Made by a program: the position numbers and the translations under genes. From Candidatus Tenebribacter burtonii (GTDB taxonomy: Bacteria > Cloacimonadota > Cloacimonadia > Cloacimonadales > TCS61): 38,217 bases of DNA. Location of the stretch: the NCBI GenBank assembly GCA_030765625.1, contig JAVCCF010000045.1, forward strand, positions 1 through 38,217, read 5' to 3'. This document shows, in pieces, positions 26,127 through 34,295 of this stretch (position 1 is its first letter; each line of letters starts with the position of its first letter). The notes beneath the pieces were generated by a model. The model searched no databases. It was not told the origin of the DNA and worked only from the letters and a program-made list of their open reading frames with translations.

Positions 26127-26888
26127 ATGAACGAAAAAAATATAGGGATTTTTACTTCCATCTTTCTTCATCTTATACTTATTGGGATTGCTATATTTGT
26201 TCACTTTTCTATTTTACCCGAGAGTATTTATAAACGTATTGAGTTTATCGAATTCGGATTTGACGAAAGTGCAAATAATGAAAGATACATTTCACCTTCA
26301 TTCCAACCATCCAAAATTTCAGACACACAAGATGTTGGCAGATTGAGCAATTTAATCCCCAAAAAAGTAGATCTGCCTAAAACATTTTCTAAATCAAATG
26401 AACCTGTATATATTCCAGAACATAAAGAAACAGCTTTTAACCAATTAGATATGAATAAGAAAATTGGGAATTCACCAACTAAAATTAAAGCTAAAGTTAA
26501 TGAAAATTTAATAAATACATCAAAAATAAGCAAAGCAGAAGATACTACTACTCTTACAAACGATGATTATTTGAATTCAATTACAAATAGACTTCTTGGA
26601 GAAAGTGAGAGTGGTTTTCCTTATATTTTAGAAGGAGAAATAACCAACCGGAGAATATTGAATAAAGTAATTCATTCCTATCCTGAAGGTGTTCAGCAGA
26701 ATGCCAAAGTAAAAATAAAATTTGATGTTTTGCCTGATGGTACTGTCACAAATATTATTATTATTCAGAAAGCGGAACCCAGATTGGAATTCAATAGTTT
26801 AAATGCAATTAGTCAATGGAAGTTCAATTCTATTTCTCAGGATATTGTTCAGAAAGGTGTGATCACTTTTATTTATGAGTTAAAGTAA
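26127..26888 (+). CDS. tonB: TonB-like energy transducer
   Basis: The 253-residue protein has an uncleaved N-terminal anchor (about 8-28) and a periplasmic linker of roughly 135 residues. It ends in a TonB domain (about 185-253) with SYPEGVQQNAKVKIKF, VLPDGTVTNI and a NAISQWKF helix, close to the family pattern. The linker is not proline-rich but charged and Asn/Ser/Thr-rich, which is unusual for TonB. It begins two bases after exbD. It should link the ExbB/ExbD motor to outer-membrane receptors, none of which are encoded in this window. The ribosome site is weak, so coupling to exbD is likely. Confidence 0.85.
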   Translation: MNEKNIGIFTSIFLHLILIGIAIFVHFSILPESIYKRIEFIEFGFDESANNERYISPSFQPSKISDTQDVGRLSNLIPKKVDLPKTFSKSNEPVYIPEHKETAFNQLDMNKKIGNSPTKIKAKVNENLINTSKISKAEDTTTLTNDDYLNSITNRLLGESESGFPYILEGEITNRRILNKVIHSYPEGVQQNAKVKIKFDVLPDGTVTNIIIIQKAEPRLEFNSLNAISQWKFNSISQDIVQKGVITFIYELK

Positions 26889-26902
26889 TTGGGGAATGAT
26901 TG

Positions 26903-28102
26903 ATGAATAGGATATTAACCATTAATTCGTTGCAAGATGCAAAAAAAGAATTAGAGAAGATCAATGTTTCTACACAAGGTATTCAAGTGATGGCTCCGAA
27001 AGCTCTTGGACTTTCCATAAAACTTACAGATGTAAAACTTGGAGCAGCTAACATCCTGAAACAGGAAATGCTCTCGATTGGCGGTGATGCAGCTGTTGCA
27101 CGAGGTGTTGTTAATGGTAAACTCGAATTCAGCGATATGATCCTTTTGGGAAATTTGGATAAGATCAAAAAACTAGTAAAGAAGCTGAATTATCAAACAA
27201 TTTTTGGTTTACCGGAAATAAAACAAGATTTAATAAATATTATTGATAGTCAGGAAAATCCATATTCTAAAGTTCTTAATTGTAATGGAACCAGGTTAGA
27301 ATTAAATGAAACAAAAATAATGGGGATTCTCAATGTAACTCCCGATAGTTTTTCTGATGGTAATCTGTATTTTGATTCAAGTAAAGCTGTTAAACGAGCA
27401 TTAGAAATGATAGCAGAGGGAGCTGATATTATTGATATTGGTGGTGAATCAACCAGACCCGGAGCACAAAAAGTGAATGCAGAAACAGAAATAGAACGGG
27501 TTATTCCTATCATTAAGAAATTGAGAAAAATATCTGATATTCCAATTTCTATCGATACTACTAAAGCCGAAGTTGCAAAAGAAGCATTGAAGGCAGGAGC
27601 TTCCATACTAAATGATATCAGTGCTTTGCAATTTGATGCAGGAATGATAAAAGTCTTACAGAATTTTTCTGAAGTACCTGTAGTATTAATGCATATGCAG
27701 GGAACACCCGATACTATGCAGGATGATCCGTATTATGAAGATGTTATTGAAGAAATATTATTATTTTTTAAAGAACGTATAAATTTTTGTGTTGGGAATG
27801 AAATTTTACATGATCGGATTATTATTGATTCAGGAATCGGGTTTGGGAAAAGACAGGAAGATAATTTGGTAATTCTAAAGAAAATTGCTGAATTAAAATG
27901 TCTGGGAGTTCCTATAATACTGGGAGCTTCACGAAAAAGTTTTATTGGAAATATTTACGATTCAGAAATTACGGAACGACTTGCAGGAAACCTTGCTTCC
28001 ACGGCGTTTGCATTCCAAAATAATATAGAAATAATACGTGTTCATGATGTGATTGAGCAAAAGAATTTCTTAAATGTAATGAAAGAGATTAGGAAAGTAT
28101 AA
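26903..28102 (+). CDS. folP: Dihydropteroate synthase, long form
   Basis: FolP joins p-aminobenzoate to the pterin diphosphate in folate synthesis. About 399 residues from the ATG at 26903, which has GGGGA upstream; a TTG one codon earlier is possible. The synthase barrel spans about 130-399: MGILNVTPDSFSDG, IDIGGESTRPGA, SIDTTKAEVA, LNDISAL, MHMQGTPDTM, DSGIGFGKR and ILGASRKSFIG. All substrate loops are present. The N-terminal 125 residues are an extra domain with KQEMLSIGGDAAVARGVVNG. I recall similar extensions in DHPS of various anaerobes, so this is not unique. It overlaps cdaA by one base. Confidence 0.95.
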   Translation: MNRILTINSLQDAKKELEKINVSTQGIQVMAPKALGLSIKLTDVKLGAANILKQEMLSIGGDAAVARGVVNGKLEFSDMILLGNLDKIKKLVKKLNYQTIFGLPEIKQDLINIIDSQENPYSKVLNCNGTRLELNETKIMGILNVTPDSFSDGNLYFDSSKAVKRALEMIAEGADIIDIGGESTRPGAQKVNAETEIERVIPIIKKLRKISDIPISIDTTKAEVAKEALKAGASILNDISALQFDAGMIKVLQNFSEVPVVLMHMQGTPDTMQDDPYYEDVIEEILLFFKERINFCVGNEILHDRIIIDSGIGFGKRQEDNLVILKKIAELKCLGVPIILGASRKSFIGNIYDSEITERLAGNLASTAFAFQNNIEIIRVHDVIEQKNFLNVMKEIRKV

Positions 28103-28845
28103 TGAGTATTTTCATACCAAAAATTACCGATATTATTGATATTATAATTGTTGCGTTTATTTTATATAGAGTTTTTATACTGTTAATGAAAAGTGGTGGT
28201 TATCAAATGCTCTTAGGTTTGTTTGGAGTATTTATGATATATTTAACCGCATCGTTGTTGAAACTGAACATGATGACATCTATTCTGAAAGTTTTTAAAG
28301 ATTATTGGATCATTATCTTCATTGTTCTATTCCAACATGAGATTAGAAATTTATTTTCCCGTATTGCGCAAACTCACGACATGAGAACACTTTTTCAAAG
28401 TGCAAAAAAATCTTTTTATTCTCCATTATTAAATGCAGTTTCTATTATGTCTTTTAGAAAAATAGGCGCTTTGATAGTTATTGAAAACAAACGGAAATTG
28501 GATAATTATATCGAAAGCGGTGAGATCATTGATGCTCAAATCTCAGTTAAATTGCTTCTAACCATCTTCAATAATAAGACAATTCTTCATGATGGTGCTG
28601 TTATCGTTAGAAATGAAAGATTGTATGCAGTTAAGGTTGTATTGCCTCTTTCCGAAAGTGTGGAATATTCTCAGAGACTTGGAACGCGTCATCTAGCGGG
28701 TGTGGGTATAACAGAAAACACAGATTCATTTTCTATAATAGTTTCGGAGGAGACAGGCAAAATATCCGTTGCAAAAAATGGTGTACTTCATAGTGAACTT
28801 ACAATTGATGAACTTTCACAAAGGATAAAGGATGAAACATCCTGA
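28102..28845 (+). CDS. cdaA: Diadenylate cyclase, CdaA type
   Basis: The 247-residue protein has three N-terminal helices (about 9-30, 34-53 and 67-80) and a DAC domain with DGAVIV (164-169), LPLSES and GTRHLAG (194-200), then ITENTDSFSIIVSEETG. It would make c-di-AMP from two ATP at the membrane. The nucleotide-binding motif is RHL where the family has RHR, and the following AA is AG; this could alter activity. The gene is placed between folP and coaE; no cdaR or glmM is nearby. AGGAAAG precedes the ATG. Confidence 0.9.
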   Translation: MSIFIPKITDIIDIIIVAFILYRVFILLMKSGGYQMLLGLFGVFMIYLTASLLKLNMMTSILKVFKDYWIIIFIVLFQHEIRNLFSRIAQTHDMRTLFQSAKKSFYSPLLNAVSIMSFRKIGALIVIENKRKLDNYIESGEIIDAQISVKLLLTIFNNKTILHDGAVIVRNERLYAVKVVLPLSESVEYSQRLGTRHLAGVGITENTDSFSIIVSEETGKISVAKNGVLHSELTIDELSQRIKDETS

Positions 28846-29464
28846 CAGACCATTTTTAGTTGCAATAACCGGCGGTATAGCTTCAGGAAAAACAATTGTT
28901 TCCAAATGGTTTAGTGAGCACAACTTTTCAGTATTCGATGCTGATAAAATTGGTCATGCATTATTTAACAAACAATATTTTATTAATAAAATTAAAGATG
29001 TATTCGGAAAAGAAATCATTGTTAATGGCTTTGTTGATCGAGCAAAACTTGGGAAAATTATTTTTAACTCTGCAGATAAAAGAAAGCAACTAAATGATCT
29101 TCTTCATCCTGAAATCAGAAAGAAGATGCAGTATATTGTTGATGCAAGTTCACAAAATATTCTTATATTCGAAATATCACTCCTTTTTGAAAATGGCTTA
29201 CAAAAGGCATTTGACTTTATAATAAATATCTCAGCTCGAAATGAGATAAGAATAAAGAGAATAATTGAAAGAGATGGAATTACGGAAATTGAAGCACAAA
29301 AGCGAATTAACTCTCAAATGTCGGAGTTTGACAAACAGAACCTGGCAGATATAAACATTGTAAATGAAGAAGATATTGATGAACTATATTTGCAATTGCA
29401 GAAACTTATTTTACATATTAGAGAATTAAAAAGGAAAGATATAAAAAAAATTGCAGAATTATAA
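28832..29464 (+). CDS. coaE: Dephospho-CoA kinase
   Basis: This enzyme performs the last step of coenzyme A synthesis, phosphorylating dephospho-CoA with ATP. The 210-residue protein has the P-loop GGIASGKT (14-21), FDADKIGHAL, LHPEIR and the lid segment with RIIERDG and AQKRINSQM. The length is standard. It overlaps cdaA by 14 bases and has AAAGG ahead of the ATG. Confidence 0.95.
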   Translation: MKHPDRPFLVAITGGIASGKTIVSKWFSEHNFSVFDADKIGHALFNKQYFINKIKDVFGKEIIVNGFVDRAKLGKIIFNSADKRKQLNDLLHPEIRKKMQYIVDASSQNILIFEISLLFENGLQKAFDFIINISARNEIRIKRIIERDGITEIEAQKRINSQMSEFDKQNLADINIVNEEDIDELYLQLQKLILHIRELKRKDIKKIAEL

Positions 29465-29481
29465 TAGAATTTGGAGGAATT

Positions 29482-32103
29482 TTGAAATTTAGATACATAA
29501 CATTCGTAATAATAGTATTGAGTATTGTGATTTACGGAACACTGCTGTATAAACCTGCTCTAAAACATAAAATAATCTCTCATCCAGAATTTATCGAAAC
29601 ACCTTGTGGCGAAAAAATAAAAAAGGAACCGAAAGCATTGCCTAATGAATGGTTTGGATATCAAAGAGCTTATCCATATCATAAAATAAAACATGAAGCA
29701 TATTTGGAAGGTTTGCAGCAAGCAACAGAATTACATGCACAAACCAGGGGAAATCGTGAGTATAATTGGGAATTAGCAGGTCCAATCAATGTTGGTGGGA
29801 GAATTACAGATCTGGCAATTCACCCATCAAGTCCAGAAACATGGTATGTTGGTGCTGCTTCAGGGGGAATTTATAAAACAACTAATGAAGGAGCTGATTG
29901 GGAAAATATTTTTACTGATGCACCGGTTATTTCAATTGGAGATGTAGCTATCGATCCTAATAATGAAGATATTATTTATGCTGGAACTGGAGAAGCTAAT
30001 TCTTCAAGTCAGAGTTTTATTGGAAATGGAATGTATAAATCTGTTAATGCAGGCGAAAGCTGGGAGCATATTGGCTTGGAAAACTCGGCTTATATCGGGA
30101 GGATAATTGTAGATTATTCCAATTCTGAAAGAGTATTCGTAGCAGCAACTGGAACATTATTCAGTCCCAATGAAGAACGGGGAATTTATCGTAGTGATGA
30201 TGGTGGGCTTACTTGGGACAGAAAACTGTTTGTCACTGATTCCACCGCAGCTATCGATCTTGTACAGCATCCAATCAATCCTAATATTCTTTATGCTACT
30301 ATGTGGGAGCGAATGAGAGGTAGAGAGTACCGTCTATCCGGAGGATATTCTTCGGGGATCTATAAATCCGTCGATGGTGGTGATACTTGGGATGAATTGA
30401 CAAATGGACTTCCATATCATGATGGTGTGGGAAGAATTGGATTGGCAATTGCAAAAAGTAATCCTGAAGTATTATATGCATTTTATGACCAGCAACCGGT
30501 TGGAAATTACTCTTTTCTGGGAATATTCAAAACTACTGATGGAGGAGCGAGTTGGGTTCAAACCAATGATGGCAATATTACTGATATGAATTCCAGTTTT
30601 GGCTGGTATTTCGGGCAGATCTGTGTTGATCCTGCTAATGAAAACCGGGTTTATGCAATGGGTGTAGCTCTTTGTCGAACAGAAAACGGTGGAGATAGTT
30701 GGCAAATAATTGCAGATTATGGAAATATGGATGAAATACATGTAGATCATCATGCCATGATCATCGATGAATTTACAGGTAGAATCGTAGAAGGAAATGA
30801 TGGAGGATTATACACGAGTGATGATTATGGTAATAATTGGGATAAAATTAATAATATTCCATTAACTCAGTTTTATGCGATAGAAATGGACTTCCTGAAT
30901 CCAGAAAGAATTTATGGAGGTACACAGGATAACAGCACCATCAGAACTATGACTGGTGCTTTGGATGATTGGCATGTGATTTTAGGTGGAGATGGATTCT
31001 ATTGTAAGGTTGATCACACAAACTCCAATATAATTTTTGCAGAATCACAATGGGGTAATTTGCATAGATCATTAAATGGTGGTAATTGGTTTGAATATAT
31101 TGCCGATCAGATGAGTAATGATCGAAGAAATTGGTCTTCTCCACTTTCTATGCATCCAGTTGATCCTGCAGTTCTTTATTTTGGAACTTACAGAGTTTGG
31201 AAAACAACTAACAGCGGAAGTTACTGGGATGCCGTAAGTGCTGATCTTACAGATGGTGATTTTGGTACCAGTTATCATACAGTTTCTACGATCGCAGTGA
31301 ATCCTAATTATCCAAATGTGGTTATAGCCGGAACAGATGATGGAAATGTGCATGTCTCAGAAGATGACGGGAATAGCTGGTCAGATGTCACTGCAGGGTT
31401 ACCGAATCGCTGGATAACCAGAGTGGCTGGTGATCCATTTGATATGAACACAATTTATGTAACTGTTTCTGGTTTTCGATGGGATGAATCATATCCGCAT
31501 GTTTTCAAATCTATTGATCTTGGACAAAATTGGATAGAGATATCTTCTAACCTTCCACAATTACCTATCAATTGCATTACTCTTGATCCGGAAGTTCCAA
31601 ATAGAATTTTTGTAGGTTCGGATGCAGGAGTATTTTTTACAGAAAATGGGGGAGATGAGTGGCAAAGCCTTAGTAATGGATTACCAAATGTACCAGTTAT
31701 TGATATGCTTATTCACAATCCAACCAGAACGTTGTTACTTGGAACTTATGGCTGCTCTGCCTACACTATGGATTTGGAAGATTTGAATACAGAAGCAAAA
31801 GAAAATATTGTAACTGTTGGAGTGATTTTACTTCAAAATTATCCTAACCCATTCAATCCTGAGACAACAATATCTTTTAATCTACAAGAATCAGTTTCTC
31901 ATGCAGGAATTGAAATATTTAATATAAAAGGACAAAAAGTGAAAACGTTAAACGTAGTAAATCCTATTACAAATTCAATGAATAGTGTTGTATGGGACAG
32001 TAAAGATGATAATGGTAAAAAAGTTGCAAGCGGTACTTATCTATACCGATTAATATTAGATGATCAGGTTGTTACTTCAAAAAAAATGATTTTAATTAAG
32101 TAA
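29482..32103 (+). CDS. Secreted BNR/sortilin-like propeller protein with FlgD-like sorting domain
   Basis: The start is a TTG with GGAGGA upstream, giving 873 residues. An N-terminal hydrophobic segment (about 6-23) acts as signal or anchor. From about 95 to 770, repeats such as GGIYKTTNEGADWENI, GIYRSDDGGLTWDRK and GIYKSVDGGDTWDEL mark BNR/Asp-box blades of a sortilin (VPS10)-like beta-propeller; EGNDGGLYTSDDYGNNWDK is family-typical. The last 88 residues (786-873, NYPNPFNPETTISF to KKMILIK) form the C-terminal sorting domain. The fold is shared by sialidase-like, xyloglucanase-like and cell-surface proteins. No catalytic set is visible, so a binding role is as likely as an enzyme. It follows coaE by 17 bases. 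Confidence 0.85.
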   Translation: MKFRYITFVIIVLSIVIYGTLLYKPALKHKIISHPEFIETPCGEKIKKEPKALPNEWFGYQRAYPYHKIKHEAYLEGLQQATELHAQTRGNREYNWELAGPINVGGRITDLAIHPSSPETWYVGAASGGIYKTTNEGADWENIFTDAPVISIGDVAIDPNNEDIIYAGTGEANSSSQSFIGNGMYKSVNAGESWEHIGLENSAYIGRIIVDYSNSERVFVAATGTLFSPNEERGIYRSDDGGLTWDRKLFVTDSTAAIDLVQHPINPNILYATMWERMRGREYRLSGGYSSGIYKSVDGGDTWDELTNGLPYHDGVGRIGLAIAKSNPEVLYAFYDQQPVGNYSFLGIFKTTDGGASWVQTNDGNITDMNSSFGWYFGQICVDPANENRVYAMGVALCRTENGGDSWQIIADYGNMDEIHVDHHAMIIDEFTGRIVEGNDGGLYTSDDYGNNWDKINNIPLTQFYAIEMDFLNPERIYGGTQDNSTIRTMTGALDDWHVILGGDGFYCKVDHTNSNIIFAESQWGNLHRSLNGGNWFEYIADQMSNDRRNWSSPLSMHPVDPAVLYFGTYRVWKTTNSGSYWDAVSADLTDGDFGTSYHTVSTIAVNPNYPNVVIAGTDDGNVHVSEDDGNSWSDVTAGLPNRWITRVAGDPFDMNTIYVTVSGFRWDESYPHVFKSIDLGQNWIEISSNLPQLPINCITLDPEVPNRIFVGSDAGVFFTENGGDEWQSLSNGLPNVPVIDMLIHNPTRTLLLGTYGCSAYTMDLEDLNTEAKENIVTVGVILLQNYPNPFNPETTISFNLQESVSHAGIEIFNIKGQKVKTLNVVNPITNSMNSVVWDSKDDNGKKVASGTYLYRLILDDQVVTSKKMILIK

Positions 32104-32151
32104 TTATTAGTTGTTGAATTAGGAAAAAACAATATCTTTTTTAGAAGTAGT

Positions 32152-32179
32152 TTGACACAAAATCAAATGAATCTATAAA
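32152..32179 (+). promoter_or_regulatory. Promoter for the 32198 gene
   Basis: TTGACA (32152-32157), a 16-base spacer and TATAAA (32174-32179) form the best promoter seen in the window. It predicts a very short leader of about 12 bases that contains AGAGG. Confidence 0.65.
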
Positions 32180-32197
32180 AGGAATCAAGAGGTAAAT

Positions 32198-32626
32198 ATG
32201 AAAAGAATTATGTTGATAACCCTGTTGATCATTGCATTCAGTCTAAATGCTGAAATTATTAACAGTGCATTTACTCCCGAATTATTAATGCCATCTATAA
32301 TAAACATGAACAATCTTACAATAAATCATTCGATGTCATTCAGCAGCAGTATTTCTTCCAATAGTCAGAGTGCTTATGAATCAGTATATACAAATCATCT
32401 CAACTATAATTTTAATTCTAAATTGAATCTAAAAGTAGATTTGAATTTTATTAATTATGGTTCTGCAACTTATCAAGGTGGGATAGAATTTGATGGTAAT
32501 CATGATAATACATCTAAAGTTTTACCAAATTTTCAATTGAATTATAATCCTTCAGAAAATATGAGTTTCACAATAGAATTCAGACAGTATAATTCACCTT
32601 TTGAAAGAAATGGTCTATTTGACTAA
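32198..32626 (+). CDS. Small exported protein, probable beta-strand envelope protein
   Basis: The 142-residue product begins MKRIMLITLLIIAFSLNA, a signal peptide. The mature part is rich in Asn and Ser with alternating hydrophobic residues (LTINHSMSFSSSISS, LNLKVDLNFINYGS, MSFTIEFRQY), like four to six short beta strands of an outer-membrane or surface protein. There is no Cys. It has its own promoter and AGAGG before the ATG, and lies just after a C-terminally sorted secreted protein. I do not recognise a family. Confidence 0.65.
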   Translation: MKRIMLITLLIIAFSLNAEIINSAFTPELLMPSIINMNNLTINHSMSFSSSISSNSQSAYESVYTNHLNYNFNSKLNLKVDLNFINYGSATYQGGIEFDGNHDNTSKVLPNFQLNYNPSENMSFTIEFRQYNSPFERNGLFD

Positions 32627-32698
32627 GAGATTCTGTAATATTAATTATTTGTAAACATTAATGCTATTAATAAATTCAATCAATATTTGTATTTATCG

Positions 32699-34198
32699 CT
32701 AATCTTTAATATTTGTTATTTCTCTGATTGTAGCTTGAATAAACGATTTATTATTTAATTTAAAACTACTCAACCAAACTTCAGCAGTGAATAATTTTCC
32801 ATTCTTCTTCTTATAAATCCATTCAAATTTCATATTCCCATTCTCAAAGGTTTGGGCTATATATTTTTCAGCTATTTCTTGAGATAGTTTTTTAGCTTGC
32901 ATCAAGGGTGAAACATCAACAGGTGAAAGATTTAGAATTTCATCTTTCTTTGTATAACCAAATAATTTTATAGCTGCATTATTACAATCAATTAAGCCAT
33001 TTTTATCTTGTAAAATCACAGCATCGGTTGAAAACTCAAATAGTTTACGGTACCTCATTTCGTATTCTTGCCGTTCAACTTCATTCTCTCGTTGTTCTGT
33101 TATATTTTTTAAAGAACCAATAATTCTAATTTTACCCGAATCTTTATCTTCAATAATCTTAGCATTGATTATACATATTAATGGAGTTTTGTCTTTATCT
33201 TCCAAGATTATTTCGTAATCGTAAACATATCCATCTTTTGTTAATTTGGTTAAGAATATGTCATGCTGATTCTCATCATAATACAGATCATACATAGATT
33301 TACCAATTAATTCTTTACGTGTGTAACTTGAGTTAAATTTTACCGAAGGGCTGATTTCAAGAATTGTTCCATCAAATTCAGTTTCGTAGTAAATGTCTTG
33401 TATATTTTCGAAAATTCTAGTGTAGCTATCCATTGTTCGTTTCAATTTTAATTGGACCATTTTCTTATCAGTAATATCATTAAAGATACCAAAGGTACCA
33501 ATGAATATATTCTCATTAAATCTTGGACTGCCAATAATGTTTAGAAAGCGTTTCCTCCCATCTTTGCGAATAATTTCTAACTCATAACGTGAAGATTTAT
33601 TTTCTTTTCTCAGTTTATTATGCCGATGTACTTTATCTAAGTTATATTTATTAAGATAATCTGATAAATTAGTTTCTTCAAAGTCGCTAATTACACCACC
33701 GAAGATCTTTGCACCAGCTTCATTAATAAAGTTGAAGTTGTTTTCGGTATCAAATATGCAGATACCCTCGCCTGTTGTCTCAATAAGAATACGGAATTTA
33801 GCTTCACTCTCTATTAATTTTTGTTCCATTTCATGCTTGAAAAGAGCCATTTGTATTGTTGCTACAAGTTCTCTTTCCCTGAATGGTTTGATAAGATATC
33901 CAAAAGGAGCAGTTTTTTTTGCATCTTCAATAATTTCTTTATCGGAATAAGCAGTAAGATATATTATTGGAATATTCAAGTCAATAATATGCTTGGCAAC
34001 ATCAATACCACTCAACTTGTCTTTCAGCTTAATGTCTAATAGAATTAAGTCCGGGTGTATTTTGTTTATTGATTTAATAGCTGCTTCACCAGTCGAAATT
34101 GCTTCGGGGACTTCATAATTGTAATTTTTTAATATTTTTCTGATATCTTCTGCAACAATTGCTTCATCTTCTACAACTAATATTAGCTTCTTACCCAT
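32699..34198 (-). CDS. Response regulator with three PAS domains and no output domain
   Basis: The 499-residue protein starts with a receiver domain (1-125): VVEDEAIVAEDI, the phospho-acceptor in LLDIKL, YLTAYS and the Lys in IKPF. Three PAS/PAC domains follow (about 130-250, 255-375 and 380-499), with motifs like ILIETTGEGICIFD, IGSPRFNENIFIGTFGIFNDITD and EWIYKKKNGKLFTAEVW. The protein stops right after the last PAC (TIREITNIKD). There is no histidine kinase, GGDEF, DNA-binding or ATPase domain. It probably relays a signal by protein contacts or serves a kinase encoded elsewhere. AAAGGAAC precedes the ATG, with a TTGACA promoter candidate behind it. Confidence 0.9.
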   Translation of the reverse strand: MGKKLILVVEDEAIVAEDIRKILKNYNYEVPEAISTGEAAIKSINKIHPDLILLDIKLKDKLSGIDVAKHIIDLNIPIIYLTAYSDKEIIEDAKKTAPFGYLIKPFRERELVATIQMALFKHEMEQKLIESEAKFRILIETTGEGICIFDTENNFNFINEAGAKIFGGVISDFEETNLSDYLNKYNLDKVHRHNKLRKENKSSRYELEIIRKDGRKRFLNIIGSPRFNENIFIGTFGIFNDITDKKMVQLKLKRTMDSYTRIFENIQDIYYETEFDGTILEISPSVKFNSSYTRKELIGKSMYDLYYDENQHDIFLTKLTKDGYVYDYEIILEDKDKTPLICIINAKIIEDKDSGKIRIIGSLKNITEQRENEVERQEYEMRYRKLFEFSTDAVILQDKNGLIDCNNAAIKLFGYTKKDEILNLSPVDVSPLMQAKKLSQEIAEKYIAQTFENGNMKFEWIYKKKNGKLFTAEVWLSSFKLNNKSFIQATIREITNIKD

Positions 34199-34235
34199 TT
34201 AATGTTCCTTTAAATATTTAAAATAATTTTCATAA

Positions 34236-34264
34236 ATTCATTTAATTAACTTCTTTTCTGTCAA
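34236..34264 (-). promoter_or_regulatory. Candidate promoter for the REC-PAS gene
   Basis: TTGACA on the minus strand (34259-34264) precedes ATGAAT (34236-34241) after 17 bases, about 38 bases before the ATG. The -35 is perfect, the -10 is weak. Confidence 0.4.
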
Positions 34265-34295
34265 GTGGAATAATTATTTCAAAAGAATATTCTTA

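Noticed and set aside
32627-32698. Possible lost kinase domain after the REC-PAS gene
   Set aside because: I read the short gap for continuing kinase motifs and found none; there is not enough room for a HisKA/HATPase domain.
34283-34294. Perfect 12-bp AT-rich palindrome AAGAATATTCTT near the 3' end of the DUF512 gene
   Set aside because: It has no GC core, no loop and no T run, and such palindromes are expected by chance in this base composition.
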